Source: UMGS1975 sp959600905
Lineage (GTDB): Bacteria; Bacillota; Clostridia; Christensenellales; QAND01
Reading direction: 5' to 3'
Assembly: GCA_959600905.1 (NCBI GenBank)
Contig: CAUGNO010000003.1
Coordinates: forward strand, 158,708 to 222,707
Length of the DNA stretch: 64,000 nt
Position numbers and translations under genes: made by a program. Below the pieces are notes generated by a model. That model was given only the letters and a program-made list of their open reading frames with translations, had not been told where the DNA came from and did not search any database. Positions 42,227 through 51,104 of this stretch are shown piece after piece (within the stretch, counting starts at the first letter, position 1; each line of letters starts with the position of its first letter).

Positions 42227-43312
42227 TTATTTGGTTCCAAACAAACGGTCTCCCGCATCCCCTAGGCCGGGCACGATATAGCCATGCTCGTTGAGCCCTT
42301 GGTCGATGGCCGCTACATAGATGTCCACATCTGGATGCGCCTCACGCACTGCCTTGATGCCTTCCGGCGCGGCAATCATGTTTACCAAACGGATATTTTT
42401 CCCGCCGCGCTTTTTGATGAATTCGATCGCCGCAATGGCGCTGCCTCCTGTTGCCAGCATCGGATCCAATACAAGCAAATCGCGTTCCGCCACGTCCGAC
42501 GGCAGCTTGCAGTAGTATTCCACCGGTTTTAATGTCTCGGGGTCGCGGTATACGCCGATATGCCCCACGCGCGCGGCCGGTACCAGCTTAAGCATACCCT
42601 CTACCATGCCGAGGCCCGCCCGCAAAATGGGCACGATGCCCAGCTTTTTCCCTGCGATCACCTTGGTTTTGGCCATGCAGATTGGTGTCTCGATCTCTAC
42701 TTCCGTCAACTGAAGGTCGCGCGTAACCTCATACCCCATCAGCATGGAAATCTCCTCTGTCAATTCACGGAATTCCTTCAGGCTTGTCTTTTTATCGCGC
42801 AACACTGAAACCTTGTGCTGAATCAGCGGATGCTTCATCTCTATCACTCGGCCCATCCGGCAGTTCTGCGTGTCTTCATGCGTCTCCAGCGCCATAATCT
42901 CATCTACCCGGCGCTCATGCTTGCCACCTTGGAACTGAGCGCCCATAAACGCATCCAGATTTTGCTCCATCTGCTCTACGCTCAGCACACGTGCGCCCAT
43001 GCACACAACATTGGCGTTGTTGTGCTCTTTGGCCATCTGCGCGCTGTAAGCATCGCTGACAAGCGCCGCACGGATGCCATGACATTTGTTGGCCGCCAGC
43101 GACATTCCAATGCCGGTTCCGCATACCAGAATGCCCCAATCTGCCTGCCCATTCTGCACCTTTTCACACACTGCCTCTGCAAACATAGGATAGTCCACAG
43201 AATCCTCGGAATAACAGCCCAAATCGCAGACCTGCTCCCCTTTTTCTTTCAGGTAGTCGATAATCTGCTGTCTTTGCTTTACGCCTGCGTGGTCCGAACC
43301 AATGGCAATCAT
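42227..43312 (-). CDS. RpiB-Upp fusion: ribose-5-phosphate isomerase B and uracil phosphoribosyltransferase
   Basis: One uninterrupted 361-residue frame. Residues 1-145 are RpiB: SDHAGVKQRQQI (D9-H10 region), catalytic Cys in CGTGIGMSLAANK and the AKEHNNANVVCMGAR core. Residues about 155-361 are uracil phosphoribosyltransferase: KHPLIQHKVSVLRDKKTS, PILRAGLGMVEG, PRPP loop VLDPMLATGGSA and the uracil-binding GLGDAGDRLFGT. RpiB interconverts ribose-5-P and ribulose-5-P; Upp turns uracil plus PRPP into UMP. Elsewhere these are separate neighbouring genes. An internal ATG (MKHPLIQ) could give free Upp but has a poor ribosome binding site. Start ATG 43312 follows AAGGA. Confidence 0.9.
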   Translation of the reverse strand: MIAIGSDHAGVKQRQQIIDYLKEKGEQVCDLGCYSEDSVDYPMFAEAVCEKVQNGQADWGILVCGTGIGMSLAANKCHGIRAALVSDAYSAQMAKEHNNANVVCMGARVLSVEQMEQNLDAFMGAQFQGGKHERRVDEIMALETHEDTQNCRMGRVIEMKHPLIQHKVSVLRDKKTSLKEFRELTEEISMLMGYEVTRDLQLTEVEIETPICMAKTKVIAGKKLGIVPILRAGLGMVEGMLKLVPAARVGHIGVYRDPETLKPVEYYCKLPSDVAERDLLVLDPMLATGGSAIAAIEFIKKRGGKNIRLVNMIAAPEGIKAVREAHPDVDIYVAAIDQGLNEHGYIVPGLGDAGDRLFGTK

Positions 43313-43396
43313 ACTCTTTTTCCTTCCTCTCCCGTGCAAATTGTACGAATCAATTAGTTTTATTATAGCCTTTCCCGTAGTCCCTGTGCAAGAGAA

Positions 43397-43418
43397 AAAG
43401 GCAGCGCCCGCTGCCTTT
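43397..43418 (-). terminator. Terminator of sua5
   Basis: AAAGGCAGC-GGGC-GCTGCCTTT followed by TT on the minus strand, just past the gene. Confidence 0.8.
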
Positions 43419-43430
43419 CGAAATGCTCCA

Positions 43431-44462
43431 TTATTCTTCTGCCTGCAAACGGTGGAAGCCCGCTGCCCTGAGCGCCCGGTTCATATATGCTAGGTCCTCG
43501 CCCTGCTCATCGGCCCCCTCCAATATGATATACGCCATCTTTTCATCATCTGCCCGGCGCAGCATGGCAAACAGCCCCTTTGCCATCGAGCCATCCATGT
43601 CGCAAGGGTAAAACGTGCGCGTGCCATATCCTTTCGCATGCGCGCTGCGGCCGATGATCACCGCTTTTTTCCCCGCTGCAACCGCTTGATCGTACAGCGT
43701 ACAGGCTAGCGCTGTCATGCCAGGTGTATAAGAAACCAGCACGGCCTCGCCCTCGGGCGCATAATGCTTATGCAGCATACCCGGGGAGAGCGCCCTGCCC
43801 GTAACCGGTTGCAACACGCCGCCTGCCACTAGGCAATCTCCCACACAGCCTGCAATCTGTTCTTTTGTGATATGCCCCGGGCGCAAGATCACCGGCGTCT
43901 GTTTTGTGGCATCCACCACAGTGGATTCCACCCCCACTTCACAGCGCCCCCCATCTATAACAAGAGGAATGCGTCCTTGCATATCCTGATATACATGCAT
44001 CGCCGTCACCGGGCTGGGCCGTCCGCTGACATTGGCGCTTGGTGCCGCAATGGGGCCGGCCAACTCGATCAGCCGCTGCGCCACCAGGCCCTTCGGCATA
44101 CGCAGCCCTACGGTATCCAGCCCCGCTGTCACTGTTTTGGGAATCACATCAGACGCTTCCACAATCACAGTCAGCGGCCCGGGCCAAAACGCTTGCGTCA
44201 GCTTTTCCGCTGCCGCCGTCCATACTTTGGCTAGCCTCTTTGCCTGCTCTCGGCTCGATACATGCACGATCAGTGGATTGTCTTGCGGCCGCCCCTTTGC
44301 CTTAAAAATTTTTTCCACAGCCTTTTCGTCTAGCGCCGAAGCGCCCAGGCCATACACCGTTTCGGTGGGAAACGCTACCACCTCTCCACCATCCAGCAAG
44401 GCAGCTGCTTCCCCGTCTCCGCCAGTTGCAAAAGCCTGTTCTGTCATGATTCTCGTTTTCAT
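43431..44462 (-). CDS. Threonylcarbamoyl-AMP synthase (Sua5/YwlC)
   Basis: Makes threonylcarbamoyl-AMP from threonine, bicarbonate and ATP for the t6A37 tRNA modification. 343 residues, the longer Sua5 form with an extra C-terminal Rossmann domain (LSPGMLHKHYAPEGEAVLVSY onward). N-terminal YrdC marks: FPTETVYGLGASA, KGRPQDNPLIVH, PSANVSGRPSPV, RPGHITKEQI. ATG at 44462 follows AAGGGG; 10 bases after prfA. Part of a translation-gene cluster. Confidence 0.95.
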   Translation of the reverse strand: MKTRIMTEQAFATGGDGEAAALLDGGEVVAFPTETVYGLGASALDEKAVEKIFKAKGRPQDNPLIVHVSSREQAKRLAKVWTAAAEKLTQAFWPGPLTVIVEASDVIPKTVTAGLDTVGLRMPKGLVAQRLIELAGPIAAPSANVSGRPSPVTAMHVYQDMQGRIPLVIDGGRCEVGVESTVVDATKQTPVILRPGHITKEQIAGCVGDCLVAGGVLQPVTGRALSPGMLHKHYAPEGEAVLVSYTPGMTALACTLYDQAVAAGKKAVIIGRSAHAKGYGTRTFYPCDMDGSMAKGLFAMLRRADDEKMAYIILEGADEQGEDLAYMNRALRAAGFHRLQAEE

Positions 44463-44472
44463 TGGCTTCCCC

Positions 44473-45549
44473 TTAATCTTCCTGTTCTCCTGCCAGCAGC
44501 GCCGTGCGTTCCTTAAGCGCCAGCGCATCCAAAATCTCGTCGAGCTCGCCGTCCATAAACGCTTCCAGCTTGTACACCGTCACGCCTGCCCTATGATCCG
44601 TCACACGCCCCTGCGGAAAATTGTAGGTGCGGATGCGTTCGCTTCTGTCTCCGCTGCCCACCTGGCTTTTGCGGTGCTGGCTTAGCGCCTCGTCATGCTC
44701 GCTTTGCAGCTTATCCAACAATCGGCTCTTGAGAACGCGCATCGCCTTTTCCTTATTTTTCAGCTGGCTTTTCTCATCCTGGCATGTCACAACCAACCCT
44801 GTCGGGATATGGGTAATGCGCACGGCACTGTCCGTGGTGTTGACGGATTGCCCGCCATGGCCGCCGCTTCGGTACACATCCACCCTTAGGTCATTGGGGT
44901 CGATGTTTACCTCCACATCCTCCGCCTCTGGCAGCACGGCTACGGTGGCCGCGCTGGTATGGATGCGGCCGCCGGATTCCGTCTCTGGCACCCGCTGCAC
45001 ACGGTGTACGCCGCTTTCATATTTCAGCTTAGAATAGGCGCCCTTGCCAGAGATCACCACAATGACCTCCTTCACACCGCCCAGCTCCGTCAAGTTTTCC
45101 GTCATAATCTCCAGCTTGAATCCCTGGCGCTCTGCATATCTGGCATACATACGGTATAGATCCGCCCCGAACAGCGCCGCTTCATCGCCCCCTGTTCCGG
45201 CCCGTATTTCCAGCACCACGTTTTTATCATCGTTGGGATCTTTTGGCAAGAGCAAAAAGCGGATCTCCTCTTCCATCTCCTCTTTTTTCTCCTGCAAATG
45301 CTTGCTTTCCTCAGCCGCCAAATCGCGCAGCTCGGCGTCCGTTTCTTCCTCCGCCAGCTGCCTGCATTCTTCCAGTTCCTTCAAAAGCGCCTGGTATTCC
45401 TCGCTTTTTTGTGCGATGGGCTCTATCTGCGCATGCTCCTTAACAAGCTTACGCCATGCCTCCATATCGCTCATCGTTTCCGGCTGCGCAATCAAACGGC
45501 TCAATTCCTGATACCGAGCCTCTATGGTTTGTAACCGGTCTATCATCAT
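44473..45549 (-). CDS. prfA: Peptide chain release factor 1
   Basis: Terminates translation at UAA and UAG. 358 residues; catalytic GGQ in YRSGGHGGQSVNTTDSA, stop-codon-reading region RVPETESGGRIHTSAA. ATG at 45549 follows AAGGA; upstream ATG at 45555 overlaps the prmC stop (ATGA), so the two genes are translationally linked. PrmC modifies the GGQ glutamine. Followed by sua5. Confidence 0.97.
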   Translation of the reverse strand: MMIDRLQTIEARYQELSRLIAQPETMSDMEAWRKLVKEHAQIEPIAQKSEEYQALLKELEECRQLAEEETDAELRDLAAEESKHLQEKKEEMEEEIRFLLLPKDPNDDKNVVLEIRAGTGGDEAALFGADLYRMYARYAERQGFKLEIMTENLTELGGVKEVIVVISGKGAYSKLKYESGVHRVQRVPETESGGRIHTSAATVAVLPEAEDVEVNIDPNDLRVDVYRSGGHGGQSVNTTDSAVRITHIPTGLVVTCQDEKSQLKNKEKAMRVLKSRLLDKLQSEHDEALSQHRKSQVGSGDRSERIRTYNFPQGRVTDHRAGVTVYKLEAFMDGELDEILDALALKERTALLAGEQED

Positions 45550-45551
45550 TT

Positions 45552-46391
45552 TCATCCTTTCCGGCCATGCACAACACGCGGCAATCCAGACAGATCTTCT
45601 TTCATGCCTATCTCTTTTAGGCCCGCCTGCCTTAATAGCCGCATTACGTCCTGAGCTTGCGTACTTCCAATTTCCAGTCCCAGCCAGCCGCCTACCTTCA
45701 AGCAATCGGCCGCCTGCATGATCAACCGTTCGTAGACGTCCAGCCCCTTTGCCCCGGCCAGCAGCGCCAAGGGCGGCTCATACTCTCTGACCAAAGGGCT
45801 CAGCTGCCTATATTCCGTTTCGCTGATATACGGCGGGTTGGAAACAATTACATCAAATTGCTGCGTTTTGACCGGTGCGCAGAGATCACCGCAATGCCAC
45901 CCAACATCAAGACCCAGCCTCAGCCCATTGTCCTTTGCCACCTTCAGCGCCTCCGCGCTTATGTCGGTTGCCTGCACCTCGCAGTCCGGCCGCTCATGCT
46001 TGATGGCCAGCGCAATGCACCCGCTGCCCGTGCATACATCCAGCACTTTACCCTGCCTCGGCACATTTTCCAACGCCTTTAGCACCAGTGTCTCGGTATC
46101 CATACGCGGAATCAATACCGACGGCGTTACACAAAACGTCAGCCCGTAAAAATCCGCCTCGCCCAAAATATACTGAATCGGCTCGCCCTTTAGCCTTCGT
46201 GCCAGGCACTGCGCCAGCATTTGCGCTTGGCCGGGTTTCATCGGCTCTGTTTGCGATAAAACCTGCGCCATAGGGATTTTCAGCACACGCGTGATCATCA
46301 ATCGCGCCGTGCTGTCTGCATCCTCGATCCCATGTGCCTGCATCGTTTCCCTGATACGCCGCAGGCAGACGGACGGCATATCAGCCCGCAT
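45552..46391 (-). CDS. prmC: Release factor glutamine methyltransferase
   Basis: Methylates the GGQ glutamine of release factors, made just upstream of its substrate prfA. 279 residues; S-adenosylmethionine motif DVCTGSGCIALAIK, catalytic NPPY in VSNPPYISE, C-terminal GLEIGSTQAQDVMRLL. Start 46391 with GGAGG nine bases upstream; the gene overlaps the end of the DUF1385 gene by 11 bases. Confidence 0.95.
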   Translation of the reverse strand: MRADMPSVCLRRIRETMQAHGIEDADSTARLMITRVLKIPMAQVLSQTEPMKPGQAQMLAQCLARRLKGEPIQYILGEADFYGLTFCVTPSVLIPRMDTETLVLKALENVPRQGKVLDVCTGSGCIALAIKHERPDCEVQATDISAEALKVAKDNGLRLGLDVGWHCGDLCAPVKTQQFDVIVSNPPYISETEYRQLSPLVREYEPPLALLAGAKGLDVYERLIMQAADCLKVGGWLGLEIGSTQAQDVMRLLRQAGLKEIGMKEDLSGLPRVVHGRKG

Positions 46392-47253
46392 CGTTTGCCG
46401 CCTCCGCATAGGCCGCCGCCGCTACTTCGATCATATCGTCGCTTGGGAGGCGCGTGCTCAGCCTTTGCATCCATAGCCCCGGCGCCTGTAAGATCTTTGC
46501 ACCCCATCCTTTCAGCTTGGCCGCAAACTTCAGCACCTCGTAGGAAAGCCCCGCCACCAGCGGCAGCAGTACCACGCGCAATGCCAGCCGTATCCACAGC
46601 ACCTGGCTCTGTCCCAGCAGCGAAAAAACCAATATACTGACGATCATCACCAAAAACAGATAGCTGGTGCCGCATCTTGGATGTACCACCGGAAATTTCT
46701 TGCTGTTTTCCGGCGTGGGCTCCAGGCCGTGCTCAATGCAGTGCAGCACCCTGTGCTCTGCGCCATGGTACATAAAGACCCGCTTCATATCCTTCCATAA
46801 ACCGATAGCCGCCATATAGCCTGCAAAAATCAGTAGACGAATCACACCCTCCAGGATATTAAACCATCCACTGCCCTTCGGCAGCATCCAACCCGACAGC
46901 AGCGAAGGAAGCAGAAAAAACAAACCCAGCGCCAAAATGATCGCCGCCACCATGGAAATTGCGCCCAGCACGCCGCTTTCCGGTTCCGTTTCCTCGCCCT
47001 CGTCTATCATCATATAGTCCGCACTCTTGTTCAGCATTTTATACCCGGATTTCAGCTGCGTACACAGATTGACCAGCCCGCGCACGATGGGCCACCTAGC
47101 CCAGGCATGGCGCTTGGCAAAGGTGCTTGCCTGTTCGCTGGTCAGCGTGATGCTTCCGTCCTTTCTGCGGACTGCCATACAAATTTTGCTGGGGGACTGG
47201 ATCATCACGCCTTCGATCACTGCTTGTCCGCCCAGATTCACCTGCTTTGCCAT
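46381..47253 (-). CDS. DUF1385 membrane protein
   Basis: 290 residues, N-terminal GGQAVIEGVMIQSPSKICMAVR that is diagnostic for DUF1385 (YqhQ family), then four or so hydrophobic segments and YHGAEHRVLHCIEHG. A conserved Firmicutes membrane protein of undefined role, regularly placed between rpmE and prmC/prfA as here. AAAGGAG precedes the ATG. It overlaps prmC. Confidence 0.92.
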   Translation of the reverse strand: MAKQVNLGGQAVIEGVMIQSPSKICMAVRRKDGSITLTSEQASTFAKRHAWARWPIVRGLVNLCTQLKSGYKMLNKSADYMMIDEGEETEPESGVLGAISMVAAIILALGLFFLLPSLLSGWMLPKGSGWFNILEGVIRLLIFAGYMAAIGLWKDMKRVFMYHGAEHRVLHCIEHGLEPTPENSKKFPVVHPRCGTSYLFLVMIVSILVFSLLGQSQVLWIRLALRVVLLPLVAGLSYEVLKFAAKLKGWGAKILQAPGLWMQRLSTRLPSDDMIEVAAAAYAEAANDAG

Positions 47254-47269
47254 AAAACTCCTTTATACG

Positions 47270-47300
47270 AAAAACAGGCTCCGCCTAAGAGCCTGTTTGC
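47270..47300 (-). terminator. Terminator after rpmE
   Basis: AAACAGGCTC / GAGCCTGTTT arms on the minus strand, followed by T; lies between rpmE and the DUF1385 gene, so partial read-through would be needed for joint expression. Confidence 0.75.
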
Positions 47301-47320
47301 TTCGTGCACAAAATGCGGCA

Positions 47321-47518
47321 TTACATGCCGTAGCGTTTTTTGAAACGGTCTACGCGGCCGCCGGTATCGACGAGCTTCTGCTTGCCGGTATAGAACGGAT
47401 GGCACTTGGAGCAGATTTCAACCCTCAGTTCCTTTTTAACAGAACCGGTGGTGAACGTCTCTCCACAGGCGCACCTTACCTGGCACTCACCATACTGCGG
47501 GTGAATATTCTCCTTCAA
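47321..47518 (-). CDS. rpmE: 50S ribosomal protein L31
   Basis: 65 residues. Start is TTG at 47518 (KENIHPQYGECQVRCACGE), with GAGGTGG upstream; the family start is M-K-x-x-I-H-P. It is the zinc-binding C+ form: cysteines CQVRCAC and CSKC. The usual C-terminal HPFYTGKQKLVDTGGRVDRFKKRYG is intact. Sits after rho and before DUF1385, the standard order. Confidence 0.97.
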   Translation of the reverse strand: MKENIHPQYGECQVRCACGETFTTGSVKKELRVEICSKCHPFYTGKQKLVDTGGRVDRFKKRYGM

Positions 47519-47606
47519 TGCTTCCACCTCTTCTCTGTAAAATAGCAAAGATTATTATATCAGCCCTTTTTTAGAAATACAAGCCCCTGTCCGTATTTTT
47601 CTTTTC

Positions 47607-47867
47607 CTATTTTTGCGGTTTTTTCGGGAATGTGCCAACAATGCTAAAATACGCCACAGCACCCCCGGCAACGCCCATCAGCATAGACACAAAATTCGCA
47701 ATTCTTGGCAAAACGCCCATATAATATAGGATCGCCATCGACAATAGCTCGCTTATCAGCCAAGTGCCCAGCAGGATGGCCATAGGGCCGCCCGTGCTTT
47801 TCTCCGCTTCACGGCATCGCGTATTCAACTGTGAAATGGCCAGTATCATCAAAACAAAGCCCAGCAT
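47607..47867 (-). CDS. Small membrane protein downstream of rho
   Basis: 86 residues with three hydrophobic stretches (MLGFVLMILAIS, AILLGTWLISELLSMAILYYMG, ANFVSMLMGVAGGAVAYFSIVG) separated by short basic/acidic loops. Start 47867 lies 7 bases after the rho stop; AGGA upstream, so it is co-transcribed. No recognisable family; often small membrane proteins occur here in clostridia. Function unknown. Confidence 0.65.
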   Translation of the reverse strand: MLGFVLMILAISQLNTRCREAEKSTGGPMAILLGTWLISELLSMAILYYMGVLPRIANFVSMLMGVAGGAVAYFSIVGTFPKKPQK

Positions 47868-47874
47868 TTGCTTC

Positions 47875-49500
47875 CTACCGCCTATTGTCCTGTTTCGTGG
47901 TTGTATAGCCTTCCTTTTTGCAAATGCGCATATATTCTTCCATCGCCTTGATAAAATGCTCGTTATCCCTTGTTTTTCTCAGCATTTCCAGTAGATTCTC
48001 TGCGTTTTCAATGGCATTTCCGCTGGTCATAAATCTGCGCACGCTGAAAGTTGCTTTGTATTCTTCATCGCTAAGCAAAAACCGTTCCTGCCTGGTACCG
48101 CTCTTAAAGATATTGACAGCCGGGAAGGTCCCTCGTTCGCTCAGTGTACGGTCTAGCTGCAGTTCCATGTTGCCGGTGCCTTTGAATTCTTCAAAGATGA
48201 TTTCATCCATCCTGGAACCTGTATCCACTAAAGCAGTGGCCAAAATCGTCAGGCTGCCACCTTCTTCAATGTTGCGCGCCGCGCCGAAAAACCGTTTGGG
48301 TTTGAATAGGGCGCCCGGGTCCAAGCCGCCCGAAAGCGACCGCCCCGTCGGCGTAATCGTCATGTTATAAGCCCTAGCCAGCCGCGTGATGCTATCCAAC
48401 AGGATCACCACGTCTCTGCCCTGCTCTACCAGCCTCTGCGCCCGCTCCAGCACCATTTCCGATACACGCGTATGGTGCTCCGGCATCTCGTCAAACGTAG
48501 AGTAGATGACCTCGCCTTGGATGCTGCGCTGCATTTCCGTTACCTCTTCCGGCCTTTCATCAATGAGCAGCATCATCAGCGTCACCTCCGGGTGGTTGAT
48601 GCTGATGGCATTGGCTACCTGTCTCAAAATGGAAGTCTTTCCTGTGCGAGGCGGCGCTACGATCAACCCGCGCTGCCCTTTGCCGATGGGGCACATCAAG
48701 TCAATGATGCGCAGGATCAGCACATCCTTCATTTCGGAATTTTCCAGCGTCAGCCTTTCGTTGGGGATGATGGGCGTCAATTCCTCAAACGGCGTTCTCG
48801 CAGCTGCCTTATACGGCGGCTCTTCATTGATAAGGTCTATATACAGCAGCGCCAGGCGCTGATCTCCGTCCGGGCCAGCCGGCCGGGTACGCCCCTTGAT
48901 TTGATCTCCGGTAGCTAAGTTAAATTTTCGGATCTGTGCAATGGAAACATATACATCCCGCAGGCCAGACATCGGATCCATCGGCCGGATAAAGCCATAG
49001 CCATCCGGCAAAATTTCCAAAACACCCTCGCATTGTCCGCAGTCTCCGGAATCCAGCATTTCCTGAATGGCGCTATCCAGCAGCTCATCAGTGCTTTGGT
49101 AGCGCATCGCGCTGGAACGCTTATGCGGCCGTTTGATGCCAAAGCAGTTGCTTTTCTGGTAACTCGGCCGGGCTGCCTTATCCTCCGCCTTGGCAGCCTG
49201 CGCCTCGGTGGGTTCTGTCTCGTGCGCTGCCTGCGCTTTGGGGGGGCGCCCTCTTCTTTTCTTCTCAGCCAGCGCTTGCTCCGTCTGATCGTCCTTTTTC
49301 TCCTTTGGCGGGCGGCCCCGGCGCTTTGGCGCTTCAGCGGCTATTTGCTCCGGCAACGATTCCAAATGCTCCGGGCATTTCAACATCTCCTCTACCAAAG
49401 CTGCTTTTCGATAGGAATACACATCCTTCACGCCCATAGCAGATGCCAGCTTTCTCAATTCTACCAAACTTTTTTTCATATATGCTTCATAGGTCATCAT
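47875..49500 (-). CDS. rho: Transcription termination factor Rho with AT-hook insertion
   Basis: Hexameric RNA-dependent ATPase that ends transcription (541 residues, about 120 longer than the E. coli form). Order: N-terminal helix pair (Rho_N; YEAYMKKSLVELRKLASAMGVK), a disordered insert (about 60-135) with two AT-hook-like RRGRPPK segments and acidic linkers, the RNA-binding cold-shock domain (DGYGFIRPMDPMSGLRDVYVS) and the ATPase (VAPPRTGKTSILRQ, RPEEVTEMQRS, Q-loop). ATG at 49500 follows GGGAGG. Long Rho inserts of this type occur in many Firmicutes and Actinobacteria. Confidence 0.96.
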   Translation of the reverse strand: MMTYEAYMKKSLVELRKLASAMGVKDVYSYRKAALVEEMLKCPEHLESLPEQIAAEAPKRRGRPPKEKKDDQTEQALAEKKRRGRPPKAQAAHETEPTEAQAAKAEDKAARPSYQKSNCFGIKRPHKRSSAMRYQSTDELLDSAIQEMLDSGDCGQCEGVLEILPDGYGFIRPMDPMSGLRDVYVSIAQIRKFNLATGDQIKGRTRPAGPDGDQRLALLYIDLINEEPPYKAAARTPFEELTPIIPNERLTLENSEMKDVLILRIIDLMCPIGKGQRGLIVAPPRTGKTSILRQVANAISINHPEVTLMMLLIDERPEEVTEMQRSIQGEVIYSTFDEMPEHHTRVSEMVLERAQRLVEQGRDVVILLDSITRLARAYNMTITPTGRSLSGGLDPGALFKPKRFFGAARNIEEGGSLTILATALVDTGSRMDEIIFEEFKGTGNMELQLDRTLSERGTFPAVNIFKSGTRQERFLLSDEEYKATFSVRRFMTSGNAIENAENLLEMLRKTRDNEHFIKAMEEYMRICKKEGYTTTKQDNRR

Positions 49501-49756
49501 ATGGCCCTCCCAAATTGGATAAAAAGACAAAGAAAGAAAAGAAAAACATGAAAAAAACAAAAGAAAATGGATCTTGTCGTTCTTTGATTCTATTATTATA
49601 CCTTATCGGTAGGTTTTCGGTCAATGTCAGATCGCCCCGAATCCGCGGTGCTTTCTGTCATCTTCCTGTCTTTTCCCGGCAAACGCTTCTCCCTCGGTAT
49701 AAATTCCCTTGTCCTGTTTCCAATGCAGATGGTCCATTCGCTTTTCCAAGCCCAGA

Positions 49757-49792
49757 AAAAAACAACGGCAGGCCTCTGCCTGCCGCCGTTTA
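49757..49792 (-). terminator. Terminator of the DUF3048 gene
   Basis: CGGCAGGC-AGAG-GCCTGCCG then TTGTTTTTTT on the minus strand. Confidence 0.85.
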
Positions 49793-49831
49793 TATTTGTA
49801 CCCCAAACCGTTTATCGTATTTTTCTTCCCC

Positions 49832-50827
49832 TTATTTCAGGGTAATGTCTGTGCCCGTCGGCACCACATGGATCCAGGTGTTGCCGGGCTGCAAAACGAT
49901 TTCGTTGCCGTCCGCATCCTTGTACACCGTCTTTGCCTTTACGCTGTCCTTACTCCAGGTTCCCTCTGCGTATTTGCCGTTGATGGCATATACAATCTTG
50001 CCGGAACCGCCTGCCACATCCGCCAGCTGTCCATTTACATTTTCATCATGATAATTGGTAAATTGGAAAATCAGATTCTTTACTTCTACTACCTTTTTGG
50101 TATCGGAATCCCTATGCTCCTTCCCATTCACCTTTCTCTTGTAAGTCTGTGTCTCGCTGTCATACGTATATGTCAGGTTTCCGCCAAACTTTAAGGAGAT
50201 TTCCTGCGCCTGATTGGCCAGCGCCACTTCGGGATCAAACTGGAACGTACGCACCGTAGGCGTAAAATCGATCATCGCACGGGCCTTTTCGGTATACAGG
50301 CATGCATTGTGCGGCGCGCTGCGGGAGCTTTCCCGATAGTACGCCTCCGTTTCCGTCAACCCATCGCAGCGAGCCTGGAACAGGTCGTTTCTCTCCATAT
50401 AGTTGTATACATTGAGCTTATCGCCAGATTCGCTGGGGCCGCCGAAATGGCAGAATACGCCATCATATTCCGAAGCCAACGCCGTAAAATACTGCCGCGC
50501 GCTGCGCACAGGGCCAATGACGTCCGGCACATTGCTATTCCAAACGCCCATCAACCGCGTGATGCCGCCTTCCACCTCACACTCGTACACGATATCTGCC
50601 GCCTGGATGCCTTCCTGCGGCCGCGCCGCTTCGCTGTTATCGATCATTGCGATCACGGGCTTATACTCGGAGATCGTCTCGCTGCCGTTCAACGGGTCGC
50701 GTCCCGTGCTCACAGCGGTCTGTGTGGGCGCCGCCCCAGAGGGCTGCGGTTCCTCCTTTTTGCCACAGCCAGCTGCCAGCGGTACGATCATACACACTGC
50801 CAGCATAATGCCGATTAGCTTTTTCAT
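49832..50827 (-). CDS. DUF3048 lipoprotein (YerB-like)
   Basis: 331 residues with a lipoprotein signal (lipobox LAAGC). The mature part matches the YerB/DUF3048 family: RPQEGIQAADIVYECEVEGGITRLMGVW, GPVRSARQYFTALASEYDGVFCHFGGP, then the C-terminal half domain ending FVVPTGTDI-like VVPTGTDITLK. These are abundant extracellular proteins of spore formers, function unsettled. GGAGG lies eight bases before the ATG at 50827. Single-gene unit. Confidence 0.9.
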   Translation of the reverse strand: MKKLIGIMLAVCMIVPLAAGCGKKEEPQPSGAAPTQTAVSTGRDPLNGSETISEYKPVIAMIDNSEAARPQEGIQAADIVYECEVEGGITRLMGVWNSNVPDVIGPVRSARQYFTALASEYDGVFCHFGGPSESGDKLNVYNYMERNDLFQARCDGLTETEAYYRESSRSAPHNACLYTEKARAMIDFTPTVRTFQFDPEVALANQAQEISLKFGGNLTYTYDSETQTYKRKVNGKEHRDSDTKKVVEVKNLIFQFTNYHDENVNGQLADVAGGSGKIVYAINGKYAEGTWSKDSVKAKTVYKDADGNEIVLQPGNTWIHVVPTGTDITLK

Positions 50828-51017
50828 GGCCATTGCCTCCTCATAAATTCTCTGCCTTATAGGCCTTCTTGTTATTTTTTTACCGATTGATTATATCACA
50901 TGTTTATCAGAATGCCACATTATTTCAACAAAAACACGCCTTTTCGCCTCTTATTTAGGGAATGGCCTTGGGATATGTTGACATTTTGGTAGGAAAAATT
51001 CCCTTTCCGTTCCATAC

Positions 51018-51027
51018 CTGATATAAT
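51018..51027 (+). promoter_or_regulatory. Extended -10 promoter before ispD
   Basis: CTGATATAAT: TG-N-TATAAT extended -10 element (TATAAT 51022-51027); a -35 box is not clear. It leaves a 70-base leader before ispD. Confidence 0.55.
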
Positions 51028-51104
51028 AGAAAAATAATATGCTCGTTGGAAGCCCTGCCCTCTGCAGGATCTTTCATCCATAGAGCAGGCGTTAGGGGGG
51101 CTTT

